In this document: positions 1 through 7,732 of the stretch, piece by piece
Numbering within the stretch: position 1 is the stretch's first letter
Layout: each line of letters opens with the position of its first letter
Assembly (NCBI GenBank): GCA_027592035.1
Contig: JAQCIK010000032.1
Location: 1-17,340, forward strand
Source of the DNA: Casp-actino8 sp001510455
GTDB lineage: Bacteria > Actinomycetota > Acidimicrobiia > Acidimicrobiales > Ilumatobacteraceae
Reading direction: 5' to 3'
Length of the DNA stretch: 17,340 bases
Notes under the pieces: generated by a model
The model's input: the letters and a program-made list of their open reading frames with translations, nothing else
Told to the model about the DNA's origin: nothing
Databases searched by the model: none
Position numbers and translations under genes: made by a program

Positions 1-1
1 C

Positions 2-706
2 GACGAGATCGTGACCGATCCGCAGGTGGCCGAAGCTCTGAAGCCGTGGTATCGGCAGTTCTGCAAACGACCTTGTTTCCACGACGAGTACCTGCAGACC
101 TTCAATCGACCGAACGTGACTCTCGTCGACACGGACGGGCGTGGTGTCGATCGGATCACCGAGAAGGCCGTCGTGGTCGACGGTGTCGAATACGAGCTCG
201 ACTGCCTGATCTACGCCACCGGATTCGAAGTCGGCACCGAGTACACGCGCCGTGCCGGCTACGAGGTGTACGGACGTGACGGTGTGAGTCTCACCGAGGC
301 CTGGGCCGACGGAGCACGCACGTTGCACGGTTTCCACAGTGTGGGTTTTCCGAACTGTTTCGTCGTGAGCAACATTCAGTCGGGTTTCACCGTCAACTTC
401 CCGCACATGCTGAACGAACAGAGCAAGCATCTGGCGTACCTGTTGTCGGAGGCGCAGAGCCGAGGAATCACCCGGATCGAGGCCACCCCCGAAGCCGAGG
501 AAGAATGGGTGCAGACCATCATTCGCTTGTCGCAGATGAACGTGAAGTTCCTCGAGGCCTGCACCCCCGGCTACTACAACAACGAAGGCAAACCGGCCGA
601 CCGTGGGTTGCAGAACGGCAGCTACGGAGCCGGCCCGGTGGCCTTCGTCAAGGTGCTGGAGGACTGGCGAGCCGAGGGCTCGTTGTCGGGTTTGGCGCTG
701 TCCTGA
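2..706 (+). CDS. Flavin-containing (Baeyer-Villiger type) monooxygenase, C-terminal part
   Basis: This is the C-terminal ~234 codons of an FAD/NADPH-dependent monooxygenase, which would oxidise a ketone or related substrate with O2 in the cytoplasm. The frame is open from the left edge, so the start and the N-terminal FAD-binding and family fingerprint motifs lie outside the window. Support comes from the family-typical stretch FNRPNVTLVD, followed by YATGFE at bases 212-229. The latter is the conserved ATG motif near the second dinucleotide-binding domain of FMO/BVMO enzymes. The segment after it (HGFHSVGFPNCFVV) and the C-terminal helix region also fit a BVMO. The GTG at base 11 is an internal valine and not a start. 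The substrate cannot be judged. The stop TGA (704-706) directly touches the stop of the convergent gene. Confidence 0.88.
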   Translation, partial: DEIVTDPQVAEALKPWYRQFCKRPCFHDEYLQTFNRPNVTLVDTDGRGVDRITEKAVVVDGVEYELDCLIYATGFEVGTEYTRRAGYEVYGRDGVSLTEAWADGARTLHGFHSVGFPNCFVVSNIQSGFTVNFPHMLNEQSKHLAYLLSEAQSRGITRIEATPEAEEEWVQTIIRLSQMNVKFLEACTPGYYNNEGKPADRGLQNGSYGAGPVAFVKVLEDWRAEGSLSGLALS

Positions 707-709
707 TCA
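704..709. other. Back-to-back convergent stop codons (TGATCA)
   Basis: The plus-strand monooxygenase ends in TGA at 704-706 and the minus-strand surface-protein gene ends in TGA at 709-707. Together they form the palindrome TGATCA with no base between the genes. No intergenic terminator is possible here, so transcription from each side must end inside, or read antisense into, the other gene. Confidence 0.9.
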
Positions 710-2455
710 GGCGATCGGTGGCGGCGGCAACGTCGGCTTCTTGCGCCGGCTGACGACGAGCGCGATCACGGCGAGCAACAGTGCGCCGGCCACCGCGGCG
801 AGCACGATCACGAGAGTGTTCGAACCAGAGTCGTCGGCGGCTTCGTCAGCCGTGCCCTCGCCACCCAATCCGAGAAGTGCGGCGCCGTCGCGCGCGCTCG
901 GGGGAGTGGTCGAGATGCCGATCTGGATGCCGGTTGCCGCATCGATCAGTTCGCCCGTGGCCGGATCGACGATGCCGGTGACGGCGCCGGTGTTCGGATC
1001 GACGAACTGACCCGACACGAGGTCGTATTCACCGATGACGAGTCCGGTGGCGATCTCGATGAGCTGCTGCGTGTCACCGTCGAGATAAGCGCGCGGCAGG
1101 ATGAGATCGCCGGCCGCATCGACCGACTCGCCACTCGGTATGGAGAAGCCGCCGAGGGGTGACGGTGCGGCGACGCCCCCGCTCTGCGGATCGGCGGGGG
1201 TTCCGGTCTGCGGGTCGACCGAGCCGGTGGCCGGAGTTCCACCTGTCGATCCGGCAGTTGTGGCAGGTGCGCCGGCGCCCGAACCGGCGGTTGTGGCCGG
1301 CGTTTGAGCTCCGCGGGCGACCACCGAGAAGGCCGCCGGCTGGTAGACGAAATTGATCGAGGGTTGGTTGTTCACGCGTGTTCCGCAAGCGAAGGTCACG
1401 GTGAGACGTCGAACGTCCTGGCCGGCGAGGAACCCATCGTCGAATCGAATCGAGACGGCCCAATTCCCCGACGCGTCGGCCCGGAAGAGATCGCCGGCTT
1501 CCGAACCTTTGCTGATCGAGAACTCGAACTTGTCCTCGTCTCCTGAATCGAGGCCGGAGGCGCCGTACGGGAAGATGAGATCCCGACACGGGGATGCGGC
1601 GGTGTTCGAGATCGTGACGCGTTGGCCTTCGGTTACCTGAGCCGGGTCGACGGAGATCGCACCACGAACGTTCGAGGCGACCGGTGGGTTGCCCGGATTC
1701 GGTGCCGCCGGCTGATTGGTGTCGCGCACGGTGATGATGCCCATATATCCGAGTTCGTCCTTGACATTGTTCAGGCAGACGATCTCCGCGTACACAAGTT
1801 GAATGTCGGGCCGGTCTGCGTCGAACACCGGCTTTCCGATGTTCAACACTTCGAAAACGGGAATGTCGTTCTTCAGGGCGACGCGGTAGCTCGGCTCTTT
1901 CTCCCACTTGCCCGTTCCTGCTCCGACGAAGAGGCGGCGGGACAAGATCTTTCCGCCGGTACACGGACGGTTGCCGGACCCCACGATCCTCGAAAAGGGC
2001 GCCACTTCGGTATCTCGGAAGACGAGCTCGGGAGTGATGCCGGCGTTCGGATCGCCACCACTCGGACCGGCTGTGCCAGTCACTCTCAGACGGGCGGAGT
2101 AGCGGAATCTCTTCTCGGGGAGAGAACACAAGACCCGGATGTCGATCGCTCCATTTCCTGCAAAGTTGCCGACGACGACGTCGAGGACGATTTGCTCGTT
2201 GTCGATCGTGAGGAGATCAGTGGTCGGCTCCGTATTCCAATCGCCGAGCAACTCGTACTCAACTGCTAAACGGCTGGCATCTTCGCCACAGTTGTAGGCC
2301 TGTGCGGTGAAGCGTGCGATGTCTCCGGGATCGGCGGTAGTCGGCCCAGTCAGGCGCTCGTCGATCCACGGGGGAGGTGTGGCGGCGACGATGGACGCCG
2401 AAAAACTGGTGGCAAGCAGGCCCGCCAGGATCGCTATGACGACTCGCTTCTTCAC
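707..2455 (-). CDS. Secreted surface protein with C-terminal membrane anchor, function unknown
   Basis: I do not recognise the 582-aa protein as a named family. It starts with GTG at 2455, preceded by an AAAGGGG ribosome site. Residues 1-25 are a Sec signal peptide: KKR, a hydrophobic core, then a VAA cleavage site before TPPPW. Residues 30-130 and 262-380 look like two beta-rich, Ig-like extracellular domains, with paired cysteines such as C56/C110 and C290/C357. Residues 381-445 are an Ala/Thr/Gly/Pro linker. Residues 461-513 hold degenerate repeats built around (P/A)(N/A)TG, for example PNTGAVTG, PATGELI and AATGIQIG. A membrane helix spans about 547-569, and a short cytoplasmic tail (RRKKP, then PPPP) follows, so topology is type I with no LPXTG. 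It lies 45 bp downstream of the GH130 gene on the same strand and is probably the last gene of that operon. Confidence 0.8.
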   Translation of the reverse strand: MKKRVVIAILAGLLATSFSASIVAATPPPWIDERLTGPTTADPGDIARFTAQAYNCGEDASRLAVEYELLGDWNTEPTTDLLTIDNEQIVLDVVVGNFAGNGAIDIRVLCSLPEKRFRYSARLRVTGTAGPSGGDPNAGITPELVFRDTEVAPFSRIVGSGNRPCTGGKILSRRLFVGAGTGKWEKEPSYRVALKNDIPVFEVLNIGKPVFDADRPDIQLVYAEIVCLNNVKDELGYMGIITVRDTNQPAAPNPGNPPVASNVRGAISVDPAQVTEGQRVTISNTAASPCRDLIFPYGASGLDSGDEDKFEFSISKGSEAGDLFRADASGNWAVSIRFDDGFLAGQDVRRLTVTFACGTRVNNQPSINFVYQPAAFSVVARGAQTPATTAGSGAGAPATTAGSTGGTPATGSVDPQTGTPADPQSGGVAAPSPLGGFSIPSGESVDAAGDLILPRAYLDGDTQQLIEIATGLVIGEYDLVSGQFVDPNTGAVTGIVDPATGELIDAATGIQIGISTTPPSARDGAALLGLGGEGTADEAADDSGSNTLVIVLAAVAGALLLAVIALVVSRRKKPTLPPPPIA

Positions 2456-2500
2456 CCGGTGCCCCTTTCGACGTCGGGCTCACCTTAGCGAGGTTCGAAA

Positions 2501-3994
2501 TCACTTCGAGACGAGTCGGTCCAAGAGATCGTCAAGATTGGCCACGGCGATACCGATCGACTGATCGGCGATACCGAACGGTAAGAGCAACAGGTGCTGG
2601 TGGCGCAGAGCTCCGCACGAATACACCACGTTCGGTACGTAGCCGTCGCGTTCGAATTCCGATGGAACCAGAAGTGGTGTGTCGAGGGTGCCAATGACCC
2701 GGGCCGGATCGTCAAGGTCGAGGAGCATTGCGCTGATGCAGTACGTCCGCATGGGGCCGACGGCATGAGTGAGCACCAGCCAGCCGGCGGCAGTCTCGAT
2801 GGGGGATCCACAGTTGCCGAGCTGGACGACCTCCCAGTGTCGAGTGGGCAGTTGGATCTCGAGTGAATTGTCCCAGTACTCGAGTTGGTGCGAGAACGAC
2901 ACCGAATTGGTCTCGCGGTCGGCTCGACTGAGCGCCGCGAATCGTCCACCCACCTTTCGCGGGAAGATGGCCAGTCCCTTGCCTCGAGCGGCTTGTCCCG
3001 ACACCGGTGTGATCTCGAATTGAAGGAAGTCGCGAGTCGACAACAGTTGTTGTCCGATGTCGACGCCGTCGAAGGCTGTGTAGGTGGCGAAGAAGATACG
3101 CCCCATGTCGGGATCCACGAAGTCGACGAAGCGGGCATCCTCCATGCCGCGCCATTCGGCCATCGAGTGGGGCCACAGGACTCTCTCAGAGAGTTGCGAA
3201 TCGACCGAGAACGACACCGAGTAGGCACGATCGGCGATCGAACGAAAGTGATGGGCCGTGGCATCGACGTTGCGGTAGGTCTCCTGATCGTGCATGAGTC
3301 GATTGAGTTGCTCTTCCAAGTCGGACCGAGTGAACAGGCCGTCGAGATGCTGCAACACGTAGCGGGCGTTTTCTCCGAGATCGCCGAACGTTTCGAGCAG
3401 GCCGAGAAATGCAATGTTGCGAAGACAGCCCTCCGAGTGGAGCCCGACGTCGAGGTCACGCCCGGGCGAATCGATCGAGACGTTGCCGTATTCGTCGATG
3501 AGGCCGGTCCGAAATCCGATGGACGAACGGTGGCCTTCGCCAATACCTCGCACACTCATGACGAAACGAAGACTTCCCTCGGCAACTCCAGTCTGGTCGA
3601 AGTGAGCGACGACACTCGGATTCGTGAGAGCCGCACCCTCTACCGAGAACTCGTGGGTGAAATATGCACCGATGAGTTTCCACCGGTCGTCGGAGAAGTG
3701 GGTCGGGGAATCGAGGCGATTCGCCACCCGATGTGCGTGAGACTCGAGCCACAGATCGAGATCGTCGTGACGGTCGGAGAATCGGAGGACAACGTCGTTG
3801 AGAGCGCGTGCAACCTCTTCTTCGGGGAGCGACAAAATGCGATCGAGAACCGCGCTCGTGCGCGATTGGTTGGCGCCGAAGTCCTCCTGGCCCGGTACGA
3901 AGAGGCGGGCGAAGATGCGCGAGGGGTCGGCCTTCAGATGGATACCGGTCCGGACAGCGAGGACGTCGGGATCGGGGTGAGGGAAAAAGGTCAT
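2501..3994 (-). CDS. GH130 family beta-mannoside phosphorylase/hydrolase-like protein
   Basis: This 497-aa protein carries the GH130 five-bladed propeller signature, a family that phosphorolyses or hydrolyses beta-linked mannosides. The C-terminal half shows EWRGMEDARFV (280-290), including the conserved E-D-A-R. It also shows GKGLAIFPRKVGGR (338-351), which corresponds to the usual H/N-x-x-LFPEK stretch. A GSPIETAAGWLVLTHAVG-like stretch (396-413) and LLVPSEFERDGYVPNVVYSCG-like residues (441-461) follow. The ~200-residue N-terminal extension is longer than in minimal GH130 enzymes and includes a helical segment. There is no signal peptide, so it is cytoplasmic. Its ATG (3994) overlaps the stop of the upstream toroid gene as ATGA. 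Specificity and phosphorylase-versus-hydrolase activity cannot be read from the sequence. The usual GH130 lysine/histidine phosphate-site residues are only partly recognisable. Confidence 0.82.
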   Translation of the reverse strand: MTFFPHPDPDVLAVRTGIHLKADPSRIFARLFVPGQEDFGANQSRTSAVLDRILSLPEEEVARALNDVVLRFSDRHDDLDLWLESHAHRVANRLDSPTHFSDDRWKLIGAYFTHEFSVEGAALTNPSVVAHFDQTGVAEGSLRFVMSVRGIGEGHRSSIGFRTGLIDEYGNVSIDSPGRDLDVGLHSEGCLRNIAFLGLLETFGDLGENARYVLQHLDGLFTRSDLEEQLNRLMHDQETYRNVDATAHHFRSIADRAYSVSFSVDSQLSERVLWPHSMAEWRGMEDARFVDFVDPDMGRIFFATYTAFDGVDIGQQLLSTRDFLQFEITPVSGQAARGKGLAIFPRKVGGRFAALSRADRETNSVSFSHQLEYWDNSLEIQLPTRHWEVVQLGNCGSPIETAAGWLVLTHAVGPMRTYCISAMLLDLDDPARVIGTLDTPLLVPSEFERDGYVPNVVYSCGALRHQHLLLLPFGIADQSIGIAVANLDDLLDRLVSK

Positions 3995-5001
3995 CGAGTG
4001 AGCATCGACATTCGGTCGTGCAACTGAAGTGTCGACACCATGGCAAGAGTCGATTCAGCACCCTGATTCAGATTTCGACCGTGAGGGTGAAGTCCGTCGA
4101 AACCACCTCCGGTCACCTCGTCGATCATTGGGACACCCGCGTCGTTATCGCCGTGGAACCAACGTGCTGCCTTCTCGATCTCCCGCAACCACTCGTCGTC
4201 GCCCGTGGCATCGAAAGCTCGTTTGGCCGCATCGGCGAGTGCAGCCACCTCGATCGGTTGTTGATCGAACGCCGGCTTCGGATCGCCGGGCCCACGACCG
4301 GTGGTAGGGGTCACGGAAAAGTGACCGGCATGAGTTTCGGTTTCGACGAGCCAGCGGAGCATGTCGAGACCCGTACGAACGGTGTCGTCGTCGCGATGTG
4401 CAACACCGGCGGCGATCACCACGTCGGGCAGAAGTGCATTCGAATAAGTGAGGCGCGGTTCGGGCCACGGCCAGTCCGGCGAACGTGACGAGAGGAGAAT
4501 GCGATCGGCGGCATCGGCCACCAGATCGAGTGCACCTTTGTGCTCGGGTGCGACGGTCAGCACTTCGGCGGCACCAAGACCTGCGTAGGCGAGTGAGCGG
4601 AGCCAATCGGGGCGATGTCGGATGGCCGATTCGAATGCACCGAGCGCTCGTTGGTGCAGGACTCCGTCGTCACTGCGGGCGATCACCGTTCCGAAGGCCC
4701 AGATCGCTCGACCCCATGCGTCTTCGATGGTTGGCTCGTCGAGCCAGACGCGGCCGAAGCTCAGTCGATTATGGAACTTGCCGTCGGGAGTCTGGGCACT
4801 CAGAACGAAACGCATACCCAGACGAGCGAGGATTGCCCCGCCGCATGTGCCATTGTGTTCTCGAGCCGACACGATCACGAGTCGGGCGTTGTCGTCAGTG
4901 CAATAACCGTGCGAGAAGCGTGGTCGCGGACCTTTGGCGTGCTCGAAGAGACCCCAGTCGTCCGAGATGTTGATGAGGTGACGAAACGTGTAAGAACTCA
5001 C
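3991..5001 (-). CDS. (Alpha/alpha) toroid carbohydrate-enzyme-like protein of GT4/GH130 loci
   Basis: This 336-aa soluble, mostly helical protein resembles the (alpha/alpha)6-barrel segment often fused to the C-terminus of GT4 glycosyltransferases that are encoded beside GH130 genes. Landmarks are HGYCTDDNAR (31-40), DGKFHNRLSF (73-82), EDAWGRAIWAFG (93-104), PWPEPRLTYSNA (178-189), FDQQPIE (245-251) and NQGAEST (312-318). These acidic and aromatic motifs recur around the barrel and are typical of sugar-binding toroids. No catalytic residues can be assigned with confidence. It begins with GTG at 5001, overlapping the GT4 stop as GTGA, and ends in an ATGA overlap with the GH130 gene. Translation of the three proteins is therefore probably coupled, and they may act on the same glycan. 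There is no signal peptide or membrane segment. Confidence 0.7.
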   Translation of the reverse strand: MSSYTFRHLINISDDWGLFEHAKGPRPRFSHGYCTDDNARLVIVSAREHNGTCGGAILARLGMRFVLSAQTPDGKFHNRLSFGRVWLDEPTIEDAWGRAIWAFGTVIARSDDGVLHQRALGAFESAIRHRPDWLRSLAYAGLGAAEVLTVAPEHKGALDLVADAADRILLSSRSPDWPWPEPRLTYSNALLPDVVIAAGVAHRDDDTVRTGLDMLRWLVETETHAGHFSVTPTTGRGPGDPKPAFDQQPIEVAALADAAKRAFDATGDDEWLREIEKAARWFHGDNDAGVPMIDEVTGGGFDGLHPHGRNLNQGAESTLAMVSTLQLHDRMSMLTR

Positions 5002-6137
5002 GATGCCACCGCCGTTTCGCTCGATCCGATGATCGCCGGGACGAGATCTAGATAGTCGGCAGCGACTTTCGTCCAGTCATGGTGGCGGGCGAGCTCCTCG
5101 GCACGAGCTCGCATACTTCGTTGCACGTTGTGATGGGTGAGGACGGTACGCAACGCCCGGGCGAGCGCATCGGGGTCACGGTGTGGCACGACGATTCCGG
5201 CGCCGTCCGACAGGAGTTCTCGAGCGTGGGGGAAGTCGGTGGCAATCACCGGTACACCGGCGGCAACGGCGTCGACCAGGACGCCGCTCGTCACCTGGTC
5301 GGCGTTGTCGTACGGCAATACGACGACTGAGGCCGAGCGCGCGAGTTCAACCAGCTCAGGAACACTCCGGTAGAGCTCGTCGAACACGACTCGGGACTCG
5401 ACGCCACGTGCCCGCGCCCGTTCATGCAACGACTCGCGGTACTTCTCGCCTTCGCAAGCTTTCACCTTGGGGTGTGTACGTCCGGCTACGAGATAGGTGA
5501 TCGGCGGGACGACATCGGAGACCGCGGCAAGAGCATCGATCACCCATTCGATGCCCTTGCCGGGTCCCAGAAGCCCCCAGGTCAGCACCGTAGGAACCGG
5601 TGCCGGTCGCGGCGCGACGGGCGGGGGAAGTGTCGCGCCGTGGGGGATGGTGACGACGCCGAGGGGATCGACGTCGTAGAACTGAAGCAACCGCTGCCGA
5701 GCTGCGTCTGTCATGGTCACGATTCGACTGGAGCCTTTCAGTACATGCTGAAGGGTCCGCTTCTGATGAGTGGTGGGGCTCGATGGAATGGTGTGCAGAG
5801 TCGTGACGATCGGAACACGTATGTGTGACATCAGCCGAACGACGTCGTCGCCGTCGTGTCCGCCGAAGATGCCGAACTCGTGTTGAAGGAACGCACAGTC
5901 GAACGAATTGATTGCGATCGACGCTTCACGAATTGAGCGCAGTCGCGATGGGTGCAACTCCGCAATGATGCGGTCATCATTGGCTGGCAACGAGTCGACG
6001 GAGCAACGCACGATGCCGACGTCGGTCACATTGTTCGATCGCATTCCGTTCGCCAATGCCGCGGCAAAGGTGGCCAGGCCGCAGGCCGTCGGCGGGAAGG
6101 TGCTGATGATTGCCGAGCTGGGTGAGGGATTGATCAT
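4998..6137 (-). CDS. GT4 family glycosyltransferase (GT-B fold)
   Basis: This 379-aa cytoplasmic retaining glycosyltransferase would transfer a sugar from a nucleotide donor to an unknown acceptor. The N-terminal domain begins with FPPTACGLATF (14-24), a glycine-rich acceptor-side loop typical of GT4, and has QHEFGIFGG at 85-93. The C-terminal donor domain shows IPHG (164-167), GLLGPGKG (188-195) and the donor loop TSGVLVDAVAAGVPVIATD (283-301). The first acidic residue of the classic E-x7-E motif is replaced in this loop, as happens in several GT4 subgroups. The ATG (6137) overlaps the stop of the LPXTG gene as ATGA, and its own stop overlaps the toroid start. In related genomes the GT4 and toroid parts are often one polypeptide; here they are split. 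The acceptor might be a mannose-containing glycan, judging only from the GH130 neighbour. Confidence 0.87.
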   Translation of the reverse strand: MINPSPSSAIISTFPPTACGLATFAAALANGMRSNNVTDVGIVRCSVDSLPANDDRIIAELHPSRLRSIREASIAINSFDCAFLQHEFGIFGGHDGDDVVRLMSHIRVPIVTTLHTIPSSPTTHQKRTLQHVLKGSSRIVTMTDAARQRLLQFYDVDPLGVVTIPHGATLPPPVAPRPAPVPTVLTWGLLGPGKGIEWVIDALAAVSDVVPPITYLVAGRTHPKVKACEGEKYRESLHERARARGVESRVVFDELYRSVPELVELARSASVVVLPYDNADQVTSGVLVDAVAAGVPVIATDFPHARELLSDGAGIVVPHRDPDALARALRTVLTHHNVQRSMRARAEELARHHDWTKVAADYLDLVPAIIGSSETAVAS

Positions 6138-7732
6138 GAGTTTCGCTCCTTGGTTGTGGTCGAACGGATGGCGAGGAGAACGAGACCGAGGCCGCCGATA
6201 GCAAGAAGGAGGAGTCCGAGAACACTCGTCGTTCGCGTCGAGGAACCGGTCGACGGAAGGGTCGAGTCGCTCGGAATTTCAGCCGGCAGGATCACGGCCT
6301 CCTCGGTGGTGGTCGGTGCCGATGTCGTCGAGGGCGGGGTCGTGGTCACCTCGGCAGGCCGAATCGGAACAGCGGGAACGATCACGATCGGCGGTGAGGC
6401 CGTGGTGGAGGTACTCGACGTACTGGTTGGCGCGCTGGTGGAGGTGCTGGTCGACGTGGTGCTCGATGTGCTGGTGGAGGTGCTGGTCGACGTGGTGCTC
6501 GATGTGCTGGTGGAGGTGCTGGTTGACGTACTGGTGGAGGTGCTGGTCGACGTGGTGCTCGATGTGCTGACCACCTGAGTGTTCTTGAAGGTGCACATGA
6601 TGCTTTCGCCCTCGGCGAGATCGATCACGACGTCGGGACCGTTTACCGAGTATCCGCCACCCCGATCCACGACCAGATCGCAGTCGACTGAGTCGAAATC
6701 CCATCCGTCCGAGGTGAGTTCGGAGATGAAGTACTCCTGAAAGTCGGTGATGCCGTCGAAGACCTTTTTGTTGGACTCTGATCCGTCGTCAACGAGAACG
6801 AAACCCTCGAGGGGCGTCGAGGCCGTGAATTCGAATTCATCACTCGTCTCGACGTCGGCCTCCTTCACGATCGTGATCTGACCCGGATACACGACCGCCG
6901 TGGTACTGAGCGACAGATCCATATTGCCCGCGCTGCAATTTGTGAAGTCGCTGCATCTCAGCGCAGTCAGGCGCATGTGGTACGGCGAACCCGACAGATC
7001 GACAGCAGAGTTGCCAGAGCCCCAGTCGAGACGTGATGCGATGTGCCCACCCCATGCGAGAACGGCCGTGGGCGACGTGGCCGCGAAGTAGACCTCGACA
7101 CTGGTTTGACTCGAACCTTCGTAGGTTCCCGAGAGCGAGTACCCCGACGGGTTGCTGGTCACGGCGCACGACGCCGGACGGCAGAGGTTCCCCGTGTTCG
7201 GCACGGTCGAACCGGCCGCAGTGAAGGTTCCACCCCACAAATCGAAGACCTGACCGCCGATCTGGGTGACTCCGGCCCCGGAAACGTTCGGATCGAGTGG
7301 TATCCCGAGTGTGTCGCTCGATCCGGAACACAGTGCGATCGCGCACGGATCGGCACCGGGTTCGGTGCGGTCGAAACTCGTGAGATAGTCGAATGCGTGC
7401 TTGCCGTTTTCTGTCGTATCCCATTCGATACGAACGGCGTAGGTCTGCCCGGTGGACAGTCCCGACAGCACCGATCGATACGGGACCGACTGCCCTTCGA
7501 AATACAGCGAGTTGCTCTGACCGAGATTCCCCTTCTGCCAGTTCGAGGGAGAACTCGAATCGCAAGAGGAATCGAGATTCGCGCATTGCTCGATCTCGAT
7601 CGACGGTTTGGCGACTCCTGAAGCATTGCGGGTCACCAGAGCGAAGCCGACGAGAATGGCCGCAAACAGCGCGACCGCCGAGATCAGTTCGATTCCGGAC
7701 AGATCGAGTGCTGATCGTCGTTGATTGCTCAT
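6134..7732 (-). CDS. LPXTG-anchored surface protein with mucin-like Ser/Thr stalk
   Basis: This 532-aa exported protein is probably linked to the cell wall by sortase. A hydrophobic export segment spans residues 12-34 after MSNQRRS. A beta-rich ectodomain (about 45-282) contains GKHAFDYLTSFD (110-121), a pattern I recall from other bacterial surface proteins but cannot name. Residues 286-385 form a prealbumin-like (SpaA/Cna-B-like) domain beginning ITIVKEAD and ending CTFKNT. Residues 389-445 are almost pure Ser/Thr, encoded by 36-bp tandem repeats. A Pro/Thr-rich spacer follows, then LPSTG at 492-496, a hydrophobic helix (about 504-522) and a short basic tail. The start at 7732 has a strong GGAGGGG site at 7741-7735. 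No sortase gene is in the window. It heads the glycosyltransferase operon, so the stalk is an obvious candidate glycosylation target, but this is inference. Confidence 0.86.
   Translation of the reverse strand: MSNQRRSALDLSGIELISAVALFAAILVGFALVTRNASGVAKPSIEIEQCANLDSSCDSSSPSNWQKGNLGQSNSLYFEGQSVPYRSVLSGLSTGQTYAVRIEWDTTENGKHAFDYLTSFDRTEPGADPCAIALCSGSSDTLGIPLDPNVSGAGVTQIGGQVFDLWGGTFTAAGSTVPNTGNLCRPASCAVTSNPSGYSLSGTYEGSSQTSVEVYFAATSPTAVLAWGGHIASRLDWGSGNSAVDLSGSPYHMRLTALRCSDFTNCSAGNMDLSLSTTAVVYPGQITIVKEADVETSDEFEFTASTPLEGFVLVDDGSESNKKVFDGITDFQEYFISELTSDGWDFDSVDCDLVVDRGGGYSVNGPDVVIDLAEGESIMCTFKNTQVVSTSSTTSTSTSTSTSTSTSTSTSSTTSTSTSTSTSSTTSTSTSTSAPTSTSSTSTTASPPIVIVPAVPIRPAEVTTTPPSTTSAPTTTEEAVILPAEIPSDSTLPSTGSSTRTTSVLGLLLLAIGGLGLVLLAIRSTTTKERNS
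6435..6566 (-). repeat. 36-bp tandem repeats encoding the Ser/Thr stalk
   Basis: Three identical 36-bp units lie at 6435-6470, 6471-6506 and 6531-6566, with a shortened 24-bp unit (6507-6530) between the second and third. On the minus strand each unit encodes the 12-residue motif STSSTTSTSTST, and the short one encodes STSTSTST. The perfect nucleotide identity, despite freedom at synonymous sites, points to recent or ongoing copy-number change. All unit lengths are multiples of three, so the reading frame is kept. Confidence 0.93.

Noticed and set aside
2885..4027. Long plus-strand open frame of 380 codons
   Set aside because: It lies antisense to the GH130 gene, whose motifs are clear. Composition-driven antisense openings are common in TCG/CGA-rich DNA, and the product has no recognisable domain.
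6435..6566. CRISPR-like array of 36-bp repeats
   Set aside because: The units are contiguous with no spacers, lie inside a long reading frame, and encode a Ser/Thr stalk. This is a coding tandem repeat.
7630..7732. Type IV pilin-like N-terminus on the LPXTG protein (IELISAVALFAAIL)
   Set aside because: It resembles a pilin helix, but there is no glycine five residues before the glutamate, and the C-terminal LPXTG signal indicates sortase anchoring instead.
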